Source: Agaribacillus aureus (GTDB lineage: Bacteria > Bacteroidota > Bacteroidia > Cytophagales > Cyclobacteriaceae). Taken from it: 64,000 bases of DNA. Below are positions 8,699 to 16,833 of the stretch, piece by piece. The translations under genes and the position numbers were made by a program. The number at the start of each line of letters is the position of its first letter. Position 1 is the first letter of the stretch. The notes beneath the pieces are model-generated. The model was not told the DNA's origin and did no database searches. It worked only from the letters and a program-made list of their open reading frames with translations. The stretch spans positions 124,001 through 188,000 of the forward strand of contig JAUJEB010000011.1 of NCBI GenBank assembly GCA_030442055.1, read 5' to 3'.

Positions 8699-10075
8699 CT
8701 ATACTACCTCAGGTACAATATAGGGATATCGATACCTTCTGGTAAGCATCAAATCTGCCTCCTCGTTGTCGATAAAATCTTCGTGTTCTCCGTTAAACCT
8801 TAAGGTAGTACCTACCTTATAGGCGATGTTGGCCAGTAACGGAAGCGCGGTGGACATGTGGCCATCTTCGACATCACAATTCAGGTCGTAACGGCTTCCG
8901 GAACGCACCCCATCAATAAAATTGCCGAAGTGTCCCTTGCTATCCGGCGCTGTACGGAATGACTGATCACCACCGACCGCGGCTCCTTCTGCCATGCCCG
9001 AGCCGGCAAAAGGTTCTTTCTCCCGGCCTTTATAGGCTTTCCAGTTACTTCCGTTTACTTCCATCCATCCGTCAGAACCGTAAAACAGGTTGCCGATTTT
9101 TACACCTGCATTGGCTTCGGCATTGGTATATCGTCCCCGTGTTTCAAACTCCAGGATCTTGCCATCTTCATATTCAAATACCGACATCTGCGTATTGGGC
9201 GTTTCCTGGGAGCATTCGAACGATGTTATGCCAAAAATTCCACCCATTGACTGGATTTTAACCGGATGCACTTTTTTATTGAGTCCCCAGCGGGCTATGT
9301 CAAACTGGTGTGGACCCTGGTTGCCGGTATCACCGTTTCCGGTATCCCAGTGCCAGTGCCAGTTGTAATGTCCTTTCTTTTCATTATAGGGCCTGTAGGA
9401 AGCGGGGCCCAACCAAAGGTCATAGTTTAGTGATGAAGGAGGCGTACTATCCTTGGCAATCCCAAATGAATCACGTGGTTTGAAGCACATACCCCGGGCC
9501 ATAAATACCTCGCCGATCCCGCCGCTATGCAGGAATCCCATGGCTTGCATGACGTTGCTTATCGAACGGTTTTGAAACCCTACCTGCACAACTCTGTTGT
9601 ATTTTCTGGCAGCCTCTATCATTTTGCGACCTTCCCACACATTGTGAGAGCTCGGTTTTTCAACATAAACATGCTTACCCGCCTGACAGGCCCATATAGT
9701 GGCCAGGGCGTGCCAGTGGTTGGGTGTTGCTATGACTACGGCATCGATCTCCTTGTCCTCGTAAACTTTGCGCATGTCTACTTCCGTGCCCGGTTTATTA
9801 CCTTTTTGGTTTTTAGCAGCCAATGCAATTCTTTCTTTAAAAAACTGGGTATCCACATCACAAATTGTTTTAACCATTACGCCGTCTCCGTACATTTTGG
9901 AAAAGCTCTCCAATAAACCTTTACCTCGTCCTCTAATACCAATTGATCCAAGAATTACCCTGTCATTTGCGCCTAAAATATTCGCATAGGATTTTGCGGA
10001 AAATGCTGTTGCTCCCATGGCAACTCCAGCGGCACCTGCGGCCGTTTTTTTGATAAAACTTCTTCTGTCATTCAT
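8699..10075 (-). CDS. Tat-exported Gfo/Idh/MocA family oxidoreductase
   Basis: NAD(P)-dependent dehydrogenase or glycoside-modifying enzyme of the Gfo/Idh/MocA family, 458 residues, probably periplasmic. The N-terminus has a twin-arginine signal (DRRSFIKKTAAGAAGVAMG, residues 3-21). The Rossmann region follows, beginning RVILGSIGIRGRGKGLL (about 38-54), and EKPSSHNVWEG (about 138-148) holds the family's conserved Glu-Lys-Pro. The motif HWHWDTGNGDTGNQGPHQFD (about 241-260) is typical of the exported Bacteroidota/Planctomycetota subgroup. The gene upstream is a PmoA-family lipoprotein 71 bp away on the same strand; such pairs are common near sugar catabolic clusters. The substrate is unknown. 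Confidence 0.92.
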   Translation of the reverse strand: MNDRRSFIKKTAAGAAGVAMGATAFSAKSYANILGANDRVILGSIGIRGRGKGLLESFSKMYGDGVMVKTICDVDTQFFKERIALAAKNQKGNKPGTEVDMRKVYEDKEIDAVVIATPNHWHALATIWACQAGKHVYVEKPSSHNVWEGRKMIEAARKYNRVVQVGFQNRSISNVMQAMGFLHSGGIGEVFMARGMCFKPRDSFGIAKDSTPPSSLNYDLWLGPASYRPYNEKKGHYNWHWHWDTGNGDTGNQGPHQFDIARWGLNKKVHPVKIQSMGGIFGITSFECSQETPNTQMSVFEYEDGKILEFETRGRYTNAEANAGVKIGNLFYGSDGWMEVNGSNWKAYKGREKEPFAGSGMAEGAAVGGDQSFRTAPDSKGHFGNFIDGVRSGSRYDLNCDVEDGHMSTALPLLANIAYKVGTTLRFNGEHEDFIDNEEADLMLTRRYRYPYIVPEVV

Positions 10076-10146
10076 GTTTGTTTTTTGTTTAGCCCAAATA
10101 AATTGCTTTAATAATATTTATTACACAAGGAAATGAACCTTGCTCA

Positions 10147-11238
10147 TTAATTGCCTGAAAAATCTGCAAACCTGATATCCAGCGTTTCTTTTTCCAAATT
10201 ATTGCTGGCCACAATGATCCGGTGTTTAAAGGTTACACTTTCTTTATCAGCCAACTCAAAATTCAATGTTTCTTTTCCATCGCTGAAGACTTTTTGGCCA
10301 AGAGGATTAGCAGCAAATAAACCATAACCTCTGGCATGCCAATAAGTCGGATATCCCACATTTGACGGGTGATCAAGAATCACCAATGAAATCGCTTCTT
10401 CTCCTATGGTAGCGGTGAGATTTACCCAATTCGCTCTTTTTCCCCAGCAGTCTGTACCTTCGATACCTTCACTGCTCACGTATTTTCCAGTCACTCCTGT
10501 ATTATCGAGTACCGGCACACCGGTGGGTATGCCATTGGCATCTGTAAAAATGCCGGGTTTATCCGAGGGGTGTTCCAATTCCCGGGTTACCCGGATGCCA
10601 AGTACTCCTTCTTTGTTATCATTAAAAAGTACCGTCCCATTTTGTGCGGTAAGCGTGGTAATGCGATCTATTGCATATTCATCATCCGCGCCTCTGAAAA
10701 CAAACTTCGTTTGCTCCTTCAGTAATAATGCGCCATCAGGGGCCAGCCAGTCCATGGCCACTTCCAGCATTGCTTCATCATCCCCTTCCTCCATTTGGAG
10801 AATATCTTTATGCACAATAGTACCGTAACCATCTCGTTTTTCAACGGCAATAGAATCGGAATTATTCCAAAAATCCAGGCCGTTGACATCTCCATAGTTA
10901 AACCACACTCCTACATGGTGCGGGTGATCTACGCGCTCACCAACCGAAGGCTCCAACGGAAATTTCCGCGTTATTTTAGTGCCATTTGGGGTAATCAAAG
11001 GGTAAAGTACGGGCTTCTTGATGGTATTTGGATACATATACGAGGTAAAAAGACTGCCTTCAATATATACATCGACCTTTTTTTGACCGTCGTCCCTGAC
11101 AAGTTTTATTCTTTTTTCCATCTTTTCTTCTTTTGCCTGTTGCTTTTCCTCCTTGGGTGCTTTGCATGAAACCAACACAAACACGGGTATTAAAAGCCCG
11201 GCTACAAATGAATTGATCATTGGAATTTTATTTGACAT
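10147..11238 (-). CDS. PmoA family (DUF6807) lipoprotein
   Basis: 363-residue exported protein with a lipobox (FVLVSC) at about 20-25, followed by a Lys/Glu-rich linker (about 27-43) and a domain of the PmoA/DUF6807 family. The recognisable motif is DHPHHVGVWFNYGDVNGLDF at about 102-121, and a second conserved stretch lies at HPSNVGYPTYWHARGYGLFA (about 291-310). Despite the family name there is no evidence for methane oxidation; in Bacteroidota these proteins sit with sugar oxidoreductases and are thought to bind or modify carbohydrates. It precedes the Gfo/Idh/MocA gene and is probably cotranscribed with it. Confidence 0.85.
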   Translation of the reverse strand: MSNKIPMINSFVAGLLIPVFVLVSCKAPKEEKQQAKEEKMEKRIKLVRDDGQKKVDVYIEGSLFTSYMYPNTIKKPVLYPLITPNGTKITRKFPLEPSVGERVDHPHHVGVWFNYGDVNGLDFWNNSDSIAVEKRDGYGTIVHKDILQMEEGDDEAMLEVAMDWLAPDGALLLKEQTKFVFRGADDEYAIDRITTLTAQNGTVLFNDNKEGVLGIRVTRELEHPSDKPGIFTDANGIPTGVPVLDNTGVTGKYVSSEGIEGTDCWGKRANWVNLTATIGEEAISLVILDHPSNVGYPTYWHARGYGLFAANPLGQKVFSDGKETLNFELADKESVTFKHRIIVASNNLEKETLDIRFADFSGN

Positions 11239-11746
11239 ACTTATTTTATTATTTTAAAACTAAAACTCGTTCATTTTACAGGGGCAAGACATTTTAATAT
11301 TACCCACTCACTGGATATTGACGAAGTCAACCAAGGTTTTCCCTTACAAGGGTCCCGGAAGTTCGGAAAACCCACGCTATCAAAAAATCCACTCCGGCAA
11401 GAAAAAGTTGACACTTCCGGCCATTCACCGTATAAATATTTTCTGCAAGGTAACTCCTTTCACGAAATATCGGATTTTTTCACCTTTAAGCCATTGTTTT
11501 CCGAAATAATTCCAGCTGTCATGCCGTGCCGCATCCAGGATCCTATGCAACGGCAAAAAAGTAAATGCCTTAATACGCTAAATATAAGAAAAAAACCTTC
11601 CTATAGTTTTATGGTTTTATCACAAATCGTAACAGTATATTGTCCAAACTCGCAAAGCAGGCATAACAGTAGGTGGCTAAATCAGGAGGTTAACAGGATT
11701 AGCAGGCCTATCTGGCGACAATACGCAGCTATTATCTTCAGCCATA

Positions 11747-11756
11747 AAACCGGTTG
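11747..11756. promoter_or_regulatory. Possible LacI-family operator half-palindrome
   Basis: AAACCGGTTG has a CG-centred inverted symmetry (9 of 10 positions) as seen in many LacI-family operators, about 150 bp upstream of the LacI-type gene. The short length makes a chance match possible. Confidence 0.25.
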
Positions 11757-11872
11757 CAGCATCAACAGCAGCACTAATTTTCCAGTTCATGGCGTTTGGC
11801 AAGGTCAGTAGTCATTTTTGGGAATAGGTACAAAATATTTAAGTTTACCTGTAATAGTATTTGTCTGAACTA

Positions 11873-11880
11873 TAAGTTTG
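11873..11880 (+). promoter_or_regulatory. Candidate -7 box of the LacI-type regulator
   Basis: TAAGTTTG fits TAnnTTTG exactly and lies 26 bp before the TTG start at 11907. A TTTG occurs at 11860-11863 but too close to be a normal -33 element. Confidence 0.4.
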
Positions 11881-11906
11881 TGATCGGGATAAAATCAAAT
11901 TAACAA

Positions 11907-12917
11907 TTGACACGGTATAAAACTACATTGCGCGACCTGGCTTTTGAGTTGGGGGTTTCGCAAAGCACGGTTTCCAGGGCTCTCAACAATGACCAAAGAA
12001 TTAGTGAGAAAACGAGAAAGGCCGTGCAGGAATTAGCTAAAAAGCTAGACTATGCTCCTAACCCTTTTGCACTGAAACTTCTGAAAAATGAATCCAACAG
12101 CATCGGCCTCATTTTACCCGAGTTTAAACATCACTTTTTTGCCAATGTGCTGGAAGGTATCCATCATGTCGTCAGTGACAATGGTTTCCAATTGTTGATT
12201 CACACCCACCATGGTGATGCCGAAAAGGAAATTAAATATGTAAAGTTCCTGAATAACCTGATGGTTGACGGGATTATCACCTGCTATTCCAAGGGATCCG
12301 ACAATTTTGACCATTACAAGACCCTCGTGGAAGAAAGCATACCATTGGTTTTCATTGACCGGTTGTGCGAAGACATTGATGCCACCTCAGTCATCACCGA
12401 TGATTTTTCCGGGGCTGTCGAAGCGGTGAATTACCTAGTGAAGACCGGCTGCCGTCACATCGCACATTTTATGGGGCCAGAGAATCTTTCAACCAGCTTC
12501 TCCAGGCTCACAGGGTACAAGGAAGGGCTGTTGAAAAATGGTATCAGGCACACAGCCGTGTTGGAGTGGGAAGAAGAAAAAGAGCGTTACCGGGAGCACA
12601 TAACACAATTTCTCAGCGCACATAAAACCGATGCCATTTTTTGCTTCAATGATTATATAGCTTATGAGCTACTACTCATTTTAGAAAAAACCGGAAGGAA
12701 GGTGCCGGACGATGTGAGCGTTATCGGGTTCTCCAATGAGCCCATTTCCGAATATTTTCGTCCCCGCATTTCGACGGTGGCGCAGCCCGCTACCTTGATG
12801 GGAGAACGGGCTGCTCATATTTTAATCGACACGATCCGCCATCCTGCCAAAGAAAACAGGCTATCTTCCTGCCTGCCAACTGAATTAATAATTCGTGAAA
12901 CTACAAAGCCACTTTAG
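11907..12917 (+). CDS. LacI family transcriptional regulator
   Basis: Sugar-responsive DNA-binding repressor or activator, 336 residues. The N-terminal helix-turn-helix and hinge are clear: TLRDLAFELGVSQSTVSRAL (residues 6-25), then the hinge DYAPNPFALKLL (about 48-59). The periplasmic-binding-protein-like effector domain follows (about 64-335), with FIDRLCEDIDATSVITDD and DVSVIGFSNEPISEYFRPRI as typical LacI-fold blocks. The frame opens with TTG at 11907; no ATG lies upstream in a better context, and the HTH needs this N-terminus. It faces the deoxysugar cassette (minus strand), the most likely target, where both fucP and the kinase carry a shared leader with an AAAC-N6-GTTT palindrome. Confidence 0.93.
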   Translation: MTRYKTTLRDLAFELGVSQSTVSRALNNDQRISEKTRKAVQELAKKLDYAPNPFALKLLKNESNSIGLILPEFKHHFFANVLEGIHHVVSDNGFQLLIHTHHGDAEKEIKYVKFLNNLMVDGIITCYSKGSDNFDHYKTLVEESIPLVFIDRLCEDIDATSVITDDFSGAVEAVNYLVKTGCRHIAHFMGPENLSTSFSRLTGYKEGLLKNGIRHTAVLEWEEEKERYREHITQFLSAHKTDAIFCFNDYIAYELLLILEKTGRKVPDDVSVIGFSNEPISEYFRPRISTVAQPATLMGERAAHILIDTIRHPAKENRLSSCLPTELIIRETTKPL

Positions 12918-12949
12918 GCAGGTCCCAGCCGGCTTACATGTTTGTTTTG

Positions 12950-13294
12950 CTACTCGCCAAGCTGGAAAATCTTATCCATTTCCACCCATTTCTGGCCAGG
13001 CAGCGAACCGGGCAGGGCTTGTTGAAATTTCCACATAAGCTTTTCCCATTCCTGCACCTTGGGATTATCCAGGTCCATTTGTTTTTTTCTTTCAGGGTCA
13101 AAATGTTCATCTACCTCCATAATCATAAAAAGGCGATTTTTGACATTAAATATTTGCATGTCGAGAATTCCCGCATCCTGAATACTCCTGGTCACCTCTT
13201 CCCAGGCATTTCCCTTACTATGGTAATGCCTGTATTCTTCAATTAAGGCAGGATTGTCCTTTAAATCACATGCCATACAAATTCGCTTAGCCAT
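12950..13294 (-). CDS. L-rhamnose mutarotase-type protein (RhaM/DUF718 family)
   Basis: Interconverts alpha and beta anomers of a deoxysugar so that the next enzyme receives its preferred form. At 114 residues it matches the family. Features include the N-terminal strand RICMACDLKDN, a His-containing segment EEYRHYHSKGNAWEEV (about 19-34) and a conserved acidic/aromatic C-terminus (WEKLMWKF; KWVEMDKIFQL). Related proteins act on L-rhamnose or L-fucose; the neighbouring FucP-like transporter favours L-fucose. It starts 2 bp after the fucP stop and is the last gene of the minus-strand cassette. Confidence 0.88.
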   Translation of the reverse strand: MAKRICMACDLKDNPALIEEYRHYHSKGNAWEEVTRSIQDAGILDMQIFNVKNRLFMIMEVDEHFDPERKKQMDLDNPKVQEWEKLMWKFQQALPGSLPGQKWVEMDKIFQLGE

Positions 13295-13296
13295 CT

Positions 13297-14601
13297 TTAG
13301 TTATCTGTTTTTTTGATGAAATGTTGGGATTTATAGCCATAGACACTAATTATCGCAAGGCACAACAACGGCAAAATAAATGAAAAGTTGACCTCGGGTA
13401 CACCCAGTATTTGAATATCGTCATAATCAGGTCCTCCTATGTCAAGAAATACACCTTGCAAAACAGGCATCACCGCGCCGCCAACAATGGCCATTACCAG
13501 TCCTGCAGAACCAAGCTTGGCATCATCTCCAAGACCATCCAGGGCAATTCCATAAATTGTAGGAAACATCAATGACAAAAAGGCGGACGTTCCTACCAAA
13601 CAGTATAACCCGATATTACCTCCTATGAAGATGGTACCGGCCAGGGTTACCATACCCCCAATGGCAAACAGCATCAACAATCTTGCACCGCTGAAATATT
13701 TTAATAAAAAGGTAGAAATCACCCTCGATCCAAAGAAGATGGAGGTGGCAATGATGTTATAGCCTTGAGCCTCGGCTTTGGTCATTCCCAGGTTTTCACC
13801 GTATTGAACTACATAAGTCCAGCACATGATCTGGGCGCCGACATAAAATACCTGTGCGACCACGCCAAATACATACCGGGAATTTCCGGCAAGTCGCTTA
13901 AAAGATCCCTTGATATCGAGGGTATGATCCGTATCGCCTTTGGCAGGCATTTTAAAAAATATGAAAATGACCATCATAGCAGCTACAAACAAACCAAGGA
14001 TCACATAGGGATCTCTGATGAGCATCAGGTCATGGGTCCGCATTTCTGCCTTTATTGCAGGATCCAACTCGGAGAAAACTATAGAGGTGTCAGCCGACTG
14101 CAGGTATGCCAAAACAAAATTAATCGCCGCCAATTGTCCCAACAACGCTCCGATAGGGTTAAATGATTGTGCCAGGTTCAGTCTCCGGGTGGCGGTAGCC
14201 TCATCACCCATGGCCAGTATAAATGGGTTGGCGGTAGTTTCCAAAAATGCCAGCCCGAAGGTAAGCACATATAGGGACACCAGGAATAAAGAAAATCGCT
14301 CGGTACTTGCCGCAGGATAAAACAAAAGCGCACCAAAGGCGTACAAGGCAAGGCCCAAAATTATACCAGATTTGTAAGAATATTTTTTAATAAACAAGGC
14401 TGCCGGAATAGCCATCGTAAAGTACCCCCCATAAAAGGCAAACTGCACCAGTGACGCTTCCAGGTTGGAAATCTCCATGAGCGTTTTGAAAGCTGATACC
14501 ATGGGGTTAGTGATGTCATTGGCAAATCCCCAAAGTGCAAATAGTGAGGTTACGAGAATGAAAGGAATAAGATATTCTTTACTTACAACAGGTGTTTTCA
14601 T
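13297..14601 (-). CDS. fucP: FucP-like sugar:H+ symporter (major facilitator superfamily)
   Basis: Inner-membrane proton symporter of the FHS family for L-fucose or a related sugar, about 434 residues with about 12 membrane helices. Family marks are the opening ILVTSLFALWGFANDITNPM and the central motif ETTANPFILAMGDEATATRR, both typical of L-fucose permeases. An upstream ATG at 14622 is in frame, but the duplicated leader at 16730 has a stop codon at the equivalent point (ATG AAA ATA AAT TAA), so the start at 14601 (MKTPVVSKEY) is preferred. The gene is followed within 2 bp by the mutarotase gene and preceded by the repeated hairpin leader. Substrate could also be another deoxysugar or glucose/galactose. 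Confidence 0.88.
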   Translation of the reverse strand: MKTPVVSKEYLIPFILVTSLFALWGFANDITNPMVSAFKTLMEISNLEASLVQFAFYGGYFTMAIPAALFIKKYSYKSGIILGLALYAFGALLFYPAASTERFSLFLVSLYVLTFGLAFLETTANPFILAMGDEATATRRLNLAQSFNPIGALLGQLAAINFVLAYLQSADTSIVFSELDPAIKAEMRTHDLMLIRDPYVILGLFVAAMMVIFIFFKMPAKGDTDHTLDIKGSFKRLAGNSRYVFGVVAQVFYVGAQIMCWTYVVQYGENLGMTKAEAQGYNIIATSIFFGSRVISTFLLKYFSGARLLMLFAIGGMVTLAGTIFIGGNIGLYCLVGTSAFLSLMFPTIYGIALDGLGDDAKLGSAGLVMAIVGGAVMPVLQGVFLDIGGPDYDDIQILGVPEVNFSFILPLLCLAIISVYGYKSQHFIKKTDN

Positions 14602-14700
14602 GTGTTTATAATTTATTTTCATTGGTCACATGGAACCTTCGATGCTTGCTATAATCATTCCCTGGTGTATTTAATGATGATAGCAAACATGTCGGTTTCA
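14601..14700 (-). repeat. Duplicated leader, copy A (upstream of fucP)
   Basis: About 100 bp aligning with 16729-16830 right up to the start codon. It includes the conserved blocks ATTGGTCACATGGAACCT and GTCGGTTTCA. Inside it, arms 14643-14659 and 14673-14689 pair at 15 of 17 positions around a 13-base loop. Confidence 0.85.
14685..14698. promoter_or_regulatory. Candidate operator AAAC-N6-GTTT, copy A
   Basis: The sequence AAACATGTCGGTTT has inverted symmetry in its outer four bases and is conserved in the second leader copy. A LacI-family regulator gene lies 2 kb away. The assignment is inference. Confidence 0.35.
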
Positions 14701-14715
14701 TATTATTAAATAGGG

Positions 14716-15510
14716 TTAATTTTCAGTCAGTAGTGCCCTGTCCAGGTGTACATACCCTCCATCCACAAACACATATTGCCCGGTCGTATGAGACGAGCGG
14801 CCTGATATAAGGAAAAGCACGGTATCGGCAATTTCATTGGTGGTGGTCATGCGACGGCCCAATGGAATTTTACTGGTAATGGCATTTAATTTATCTTCTG
14901 GGTTGGCAAGGGTTTTAAGCCAGTTATCATAAGCCGGCGTGAAGCATTCCGCAATCATCAACGCATTTACCCGGATGCCATCGTTAATTAAATCCACTGC
15001 CCATTCCCTGGTAAGTGCCAAAACGCCTCCCTTTGACGCGGCATATCCGGACGTACCTCCCTGACCGGTTACCGCTACCTTGGATCCAACATTAAGAATA
15101 CTGCCCTTCGATTCCTTCAGCTTGGGAAGGGCATATTTAACGGTCAGGAAGTAACTTACCATATTCAACTTAAGCGAATGCATAAATTCTTCCGGACTTG
15201 CATCCAGGCCAACGCCGTCATTGACGCCTACGTTGTTAATTACCGCATCAATTCTACCATATTTTTCGATTGCGCTAGTGACGGCCTCTTTGATACTATC
15301 GGCGGAAGTCAGGTCCAGTTGATAAAAAGTAGCATCTGTTCCGGCTTCGTTGAGCTCCCGGGCATATTCGTGCCCTCTGTCATTTCTATCCAGAATTACC
15401 GGAATAGCACCTTCCTGCGCTAATGCTTTTACAATGGTTTCCCCAATACTTCCCCTGCTACCTGCGCCACCTGTGATGAGTATGATCTTCTCTTTTAAAC
15501 CTAAATCCAT
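14716..15510 (-). CDS. Short-chain dehydrogenase/reductase, probably sugar dehydrogenase
   Basis: NAD(P)-dependent oxidoreductase of the classical SDR type, 264 residues. The cofactor loop ITGGAGSRGSIGE (12-24) is a slightly lengthened TGxxxGxG motif, NNVG (92-95) is the structural NNAG equivalent, and the catalytic residues appear as Ser143, Tyr156 and Lys160 (SGYAASKGG). In this context it could be an L-fucose or L-rhamnose 1-dehydrogenase, or a later step such as 2-keto-3-deoxy-L-fuconate dehydrogenase; the sequence does not decide. It lies between the kinase and the symporter on the same strand. Confidence 0.88.
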   Translation of the reverse strand: MDLGLKEKIILITGGAGSRGSIGETIVKALAQEGAIPVILDRNDRGHEYARELNEAGTDATFYQLDLTSADSIKEAVTSAIEKYGRIDAVINNVGVNDGVGLDASPEEFMHSLKLNMVSYFLTVKYALPKLKESKGSILNVGSKVAVTGQGGTSGYAASKGGVLALTREWAVDLINDGIRVNALMIAECFTPAYDNWLKTLANPEDKLNAITSKIPLGRRMTTTNEIADTVLFLISGRSSHTTGQYVFVDGGYVHLDRALLTEN

Positions 15511-15691
15511 GGTTAATCAATTTTATGACAATTTTCTGTATTTATCTAAATTTCTTGGGTTTTAACTTGCATTTTTTTTAGCCTGGCCTGAAATCACCAC
15601 CAAATTTTGCTATTTCTTGCACCGATTCAGGCATCAGGCCGGTCCTTGCTTTTAGTTAAAGACCCTGTATTTGTTTTATTACTTACACTGT

Positions 15692-16729
15692 TTAGCGGCT
15701 TACTCTTCCGGAAGCATCCCCGCTCATAAGCTTTTCTACTTCATCGATCGTTACCTGGTTGGCATCTCCATAAATAGTATGCTTCAGGCATGAGGCTGCT
15801 ACGGCATAGTTAAGTGCTTTCTGGTCATCATCAGGATAATTGATCAATCCGTAAATCAAACCTCCCATAAACGAGTCACCTCCCCCTACTCTATCGACAA
15901 TATGCGTAATCTGATAAGTAGGAGCTTTAAGAAACTCATTGCGATTGTACAAGACGCCGGTCCAGGAGTTGTGGGAGGCGCTGATGGATCCGCGTAGGGT
16001 GGTTATCACCTTCTTTGCCCTGGGAAACCGTTCCATCAATTGAGTGCAGACAGATTTGTAGGCTACCGCATCCACACTTTCTCCCTGCGTCACATCCACC
16101 TCATCGGGATGAATGCCAAAGTGTTTTTCCGCATCCTCCTCATTGCCGAGAATGATATCGCAGCCGGCTACGAGGTCCGGCATTATTTCACCGGGCTCTT
16201 TTCCGTATTTCCAAAGTTTCTTCCGGTAATTGAGGTCTGTGGAAACAGTGATACCCAACTTATTGGCGGTCTGAATGGCTTGCAGGCAAGCATCTGCCGC
16301 ACCTTGCGAAATGGCTGGCGTAATGCCGGTCCAGTGAAACCACTGGGCATCCGCCAACACTTCCTCCCAGTCTATCATATCTTTTTCGATGGTACTCATC
16401 GATGAATGGGCCCTGTCGTAGACTACTTTACTTCCGCGGGAAACAGCCCCGGTTTCAAGGAAATATATGCCTAAACGGTCGCCTCCCCAAACAATATGGT
16501 CAATGCCGACACCGCGCTTCCGCATTTCCATCATGGCGCATTTGCCAATGTCATTGTCCGGAAGACGGGTAGCAAAATCTACGGGGATACCAAAATTCGC
16601 CAGGGTCACTGCCACGTTTGATTCACCTCCTCCGTAAATGGCCTCAAATGAATTGGTCTGTGAAAATCTAAGGAATCCGGGAGGAGCCAGCCGTAACATG
16701 ATCTCTCCAAATGTAACTACTTTCTTCAT
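15692..16729 (-). CDS. PfkB family sugar kinase, 2-dehydro-3-deoxygluconokinase-like
   Basis: ATP-dependent ribokinase-family enzyme, 345 residues, likely phosphorylating 2-keto-3-deoxygluconate or a similar sugar acid. The N-terminal block VTFGEIMLRLAPPGFLRF and GGGESNVAVTLANFG (about 33-47) are characteristic of the KdgK subgroup. The C-terminal signature VGGGDSFMGGLIYG contains the catalytic base Asp. Start at ATG 16729 agrees with the leader repeat shared with fucP. No KDPG aldolase or sugar-acid dehydratase gene is present in the window, so the rest of the pathway must be elsewhere. Confidence 0.88.
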   Translation of the reverse strand: MKKVVTFGEIMLRLAPPGFLRFSQTNSFEAIYGGGESNVAVTLANFGIPVDFATRLPDNDIGKCAMMEMRKRGVGIDHIVWGGDRLGIYFLETGAVSRGSKVVYDRAHSSMSTIEKDMIDWEEVLADAQWFHWTGITPAISQGAADACLQAIQTANKLGITVSTDLNYRKKLWKYGKEPGEIMPDLVAGCDIILGNEEDAEKHFGIHPDEVDVTQGESVDAVAYKSVCTQLMERFPRAKKVITTLRGSISASHNSWTGVLYNRNEFLKAPTYQITHIVDRVGGGDSFMGGLIYGLINYPDDDQKALNYAVAASCLKHTIYGDANQVTIDEVEKLMSGDASGRVSR

Positions 16730-16830
16730 GTGTTTTTAATTTATTTTCATTGGTCACATGGAACCTCTGTTGTTTACTATAATCATATCCTGCGCTTCCG
16801 TTGATAATTATCGTAAACACGTCGGTTTCA
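16729..16830 (-). repeat. Duplicated leader, copy B (upstream of the PfkB kinase)
   Basis: Second copy of the 100-bp leader at 14601-14700. Its hairpin arms, 16771-16786 and 16804-16819, pair at 14 of 16 positions. Several bases differ from copy A but change in both arms together (TTTGC/GCAA in A, TTTAC/GTAA in B), which keeps the pairing. Confidence 0.85.
16815..16828. promoter_or_regulatory. Candidate operator AAAC-N6-GTTT, copy B
   Basis: AAACACGTCGGTTT, the counterpart of 14685-14698 in the second leader, with the same outer symmetry. It overlaps one arm of the hairpin. Confidence 0.35.
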
Positions 16831-16833
16831 TCA

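Larger units (their letters stand above)
11239..11906. other. 668-bp intergenic region upstream of the LacI-type regulator
   Basis: No credible gene: two + strand frames here have composition unlike the neighbouring proteins and no family resemblance. It holds the divergent promoters for the PmoA gene (minus) and the LacI gene (plus). Visible points are a LacI-operator-like AAACCGGTTG at 11747-11756, a 12-base copy of the 8630 hairpin arm at 11803-11814, and a -7 box at 11873-11880. Confidence 0.6.

Noticed and set aside
10147..11238. Methane monooxygenase subunit suggested by the PmoA family name
   Set aside because: The DUF6807/PmoA family name is misleading; this is a lipoprotein next to sugar enzymes and no other monooxygenase genes occur.
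11318..11811. Two + strand frames upstream of the LacI gene
   Set aside because: Composition and lack of motifs suggest non-coding DNA; the region is better explained as a divergent promoter region.
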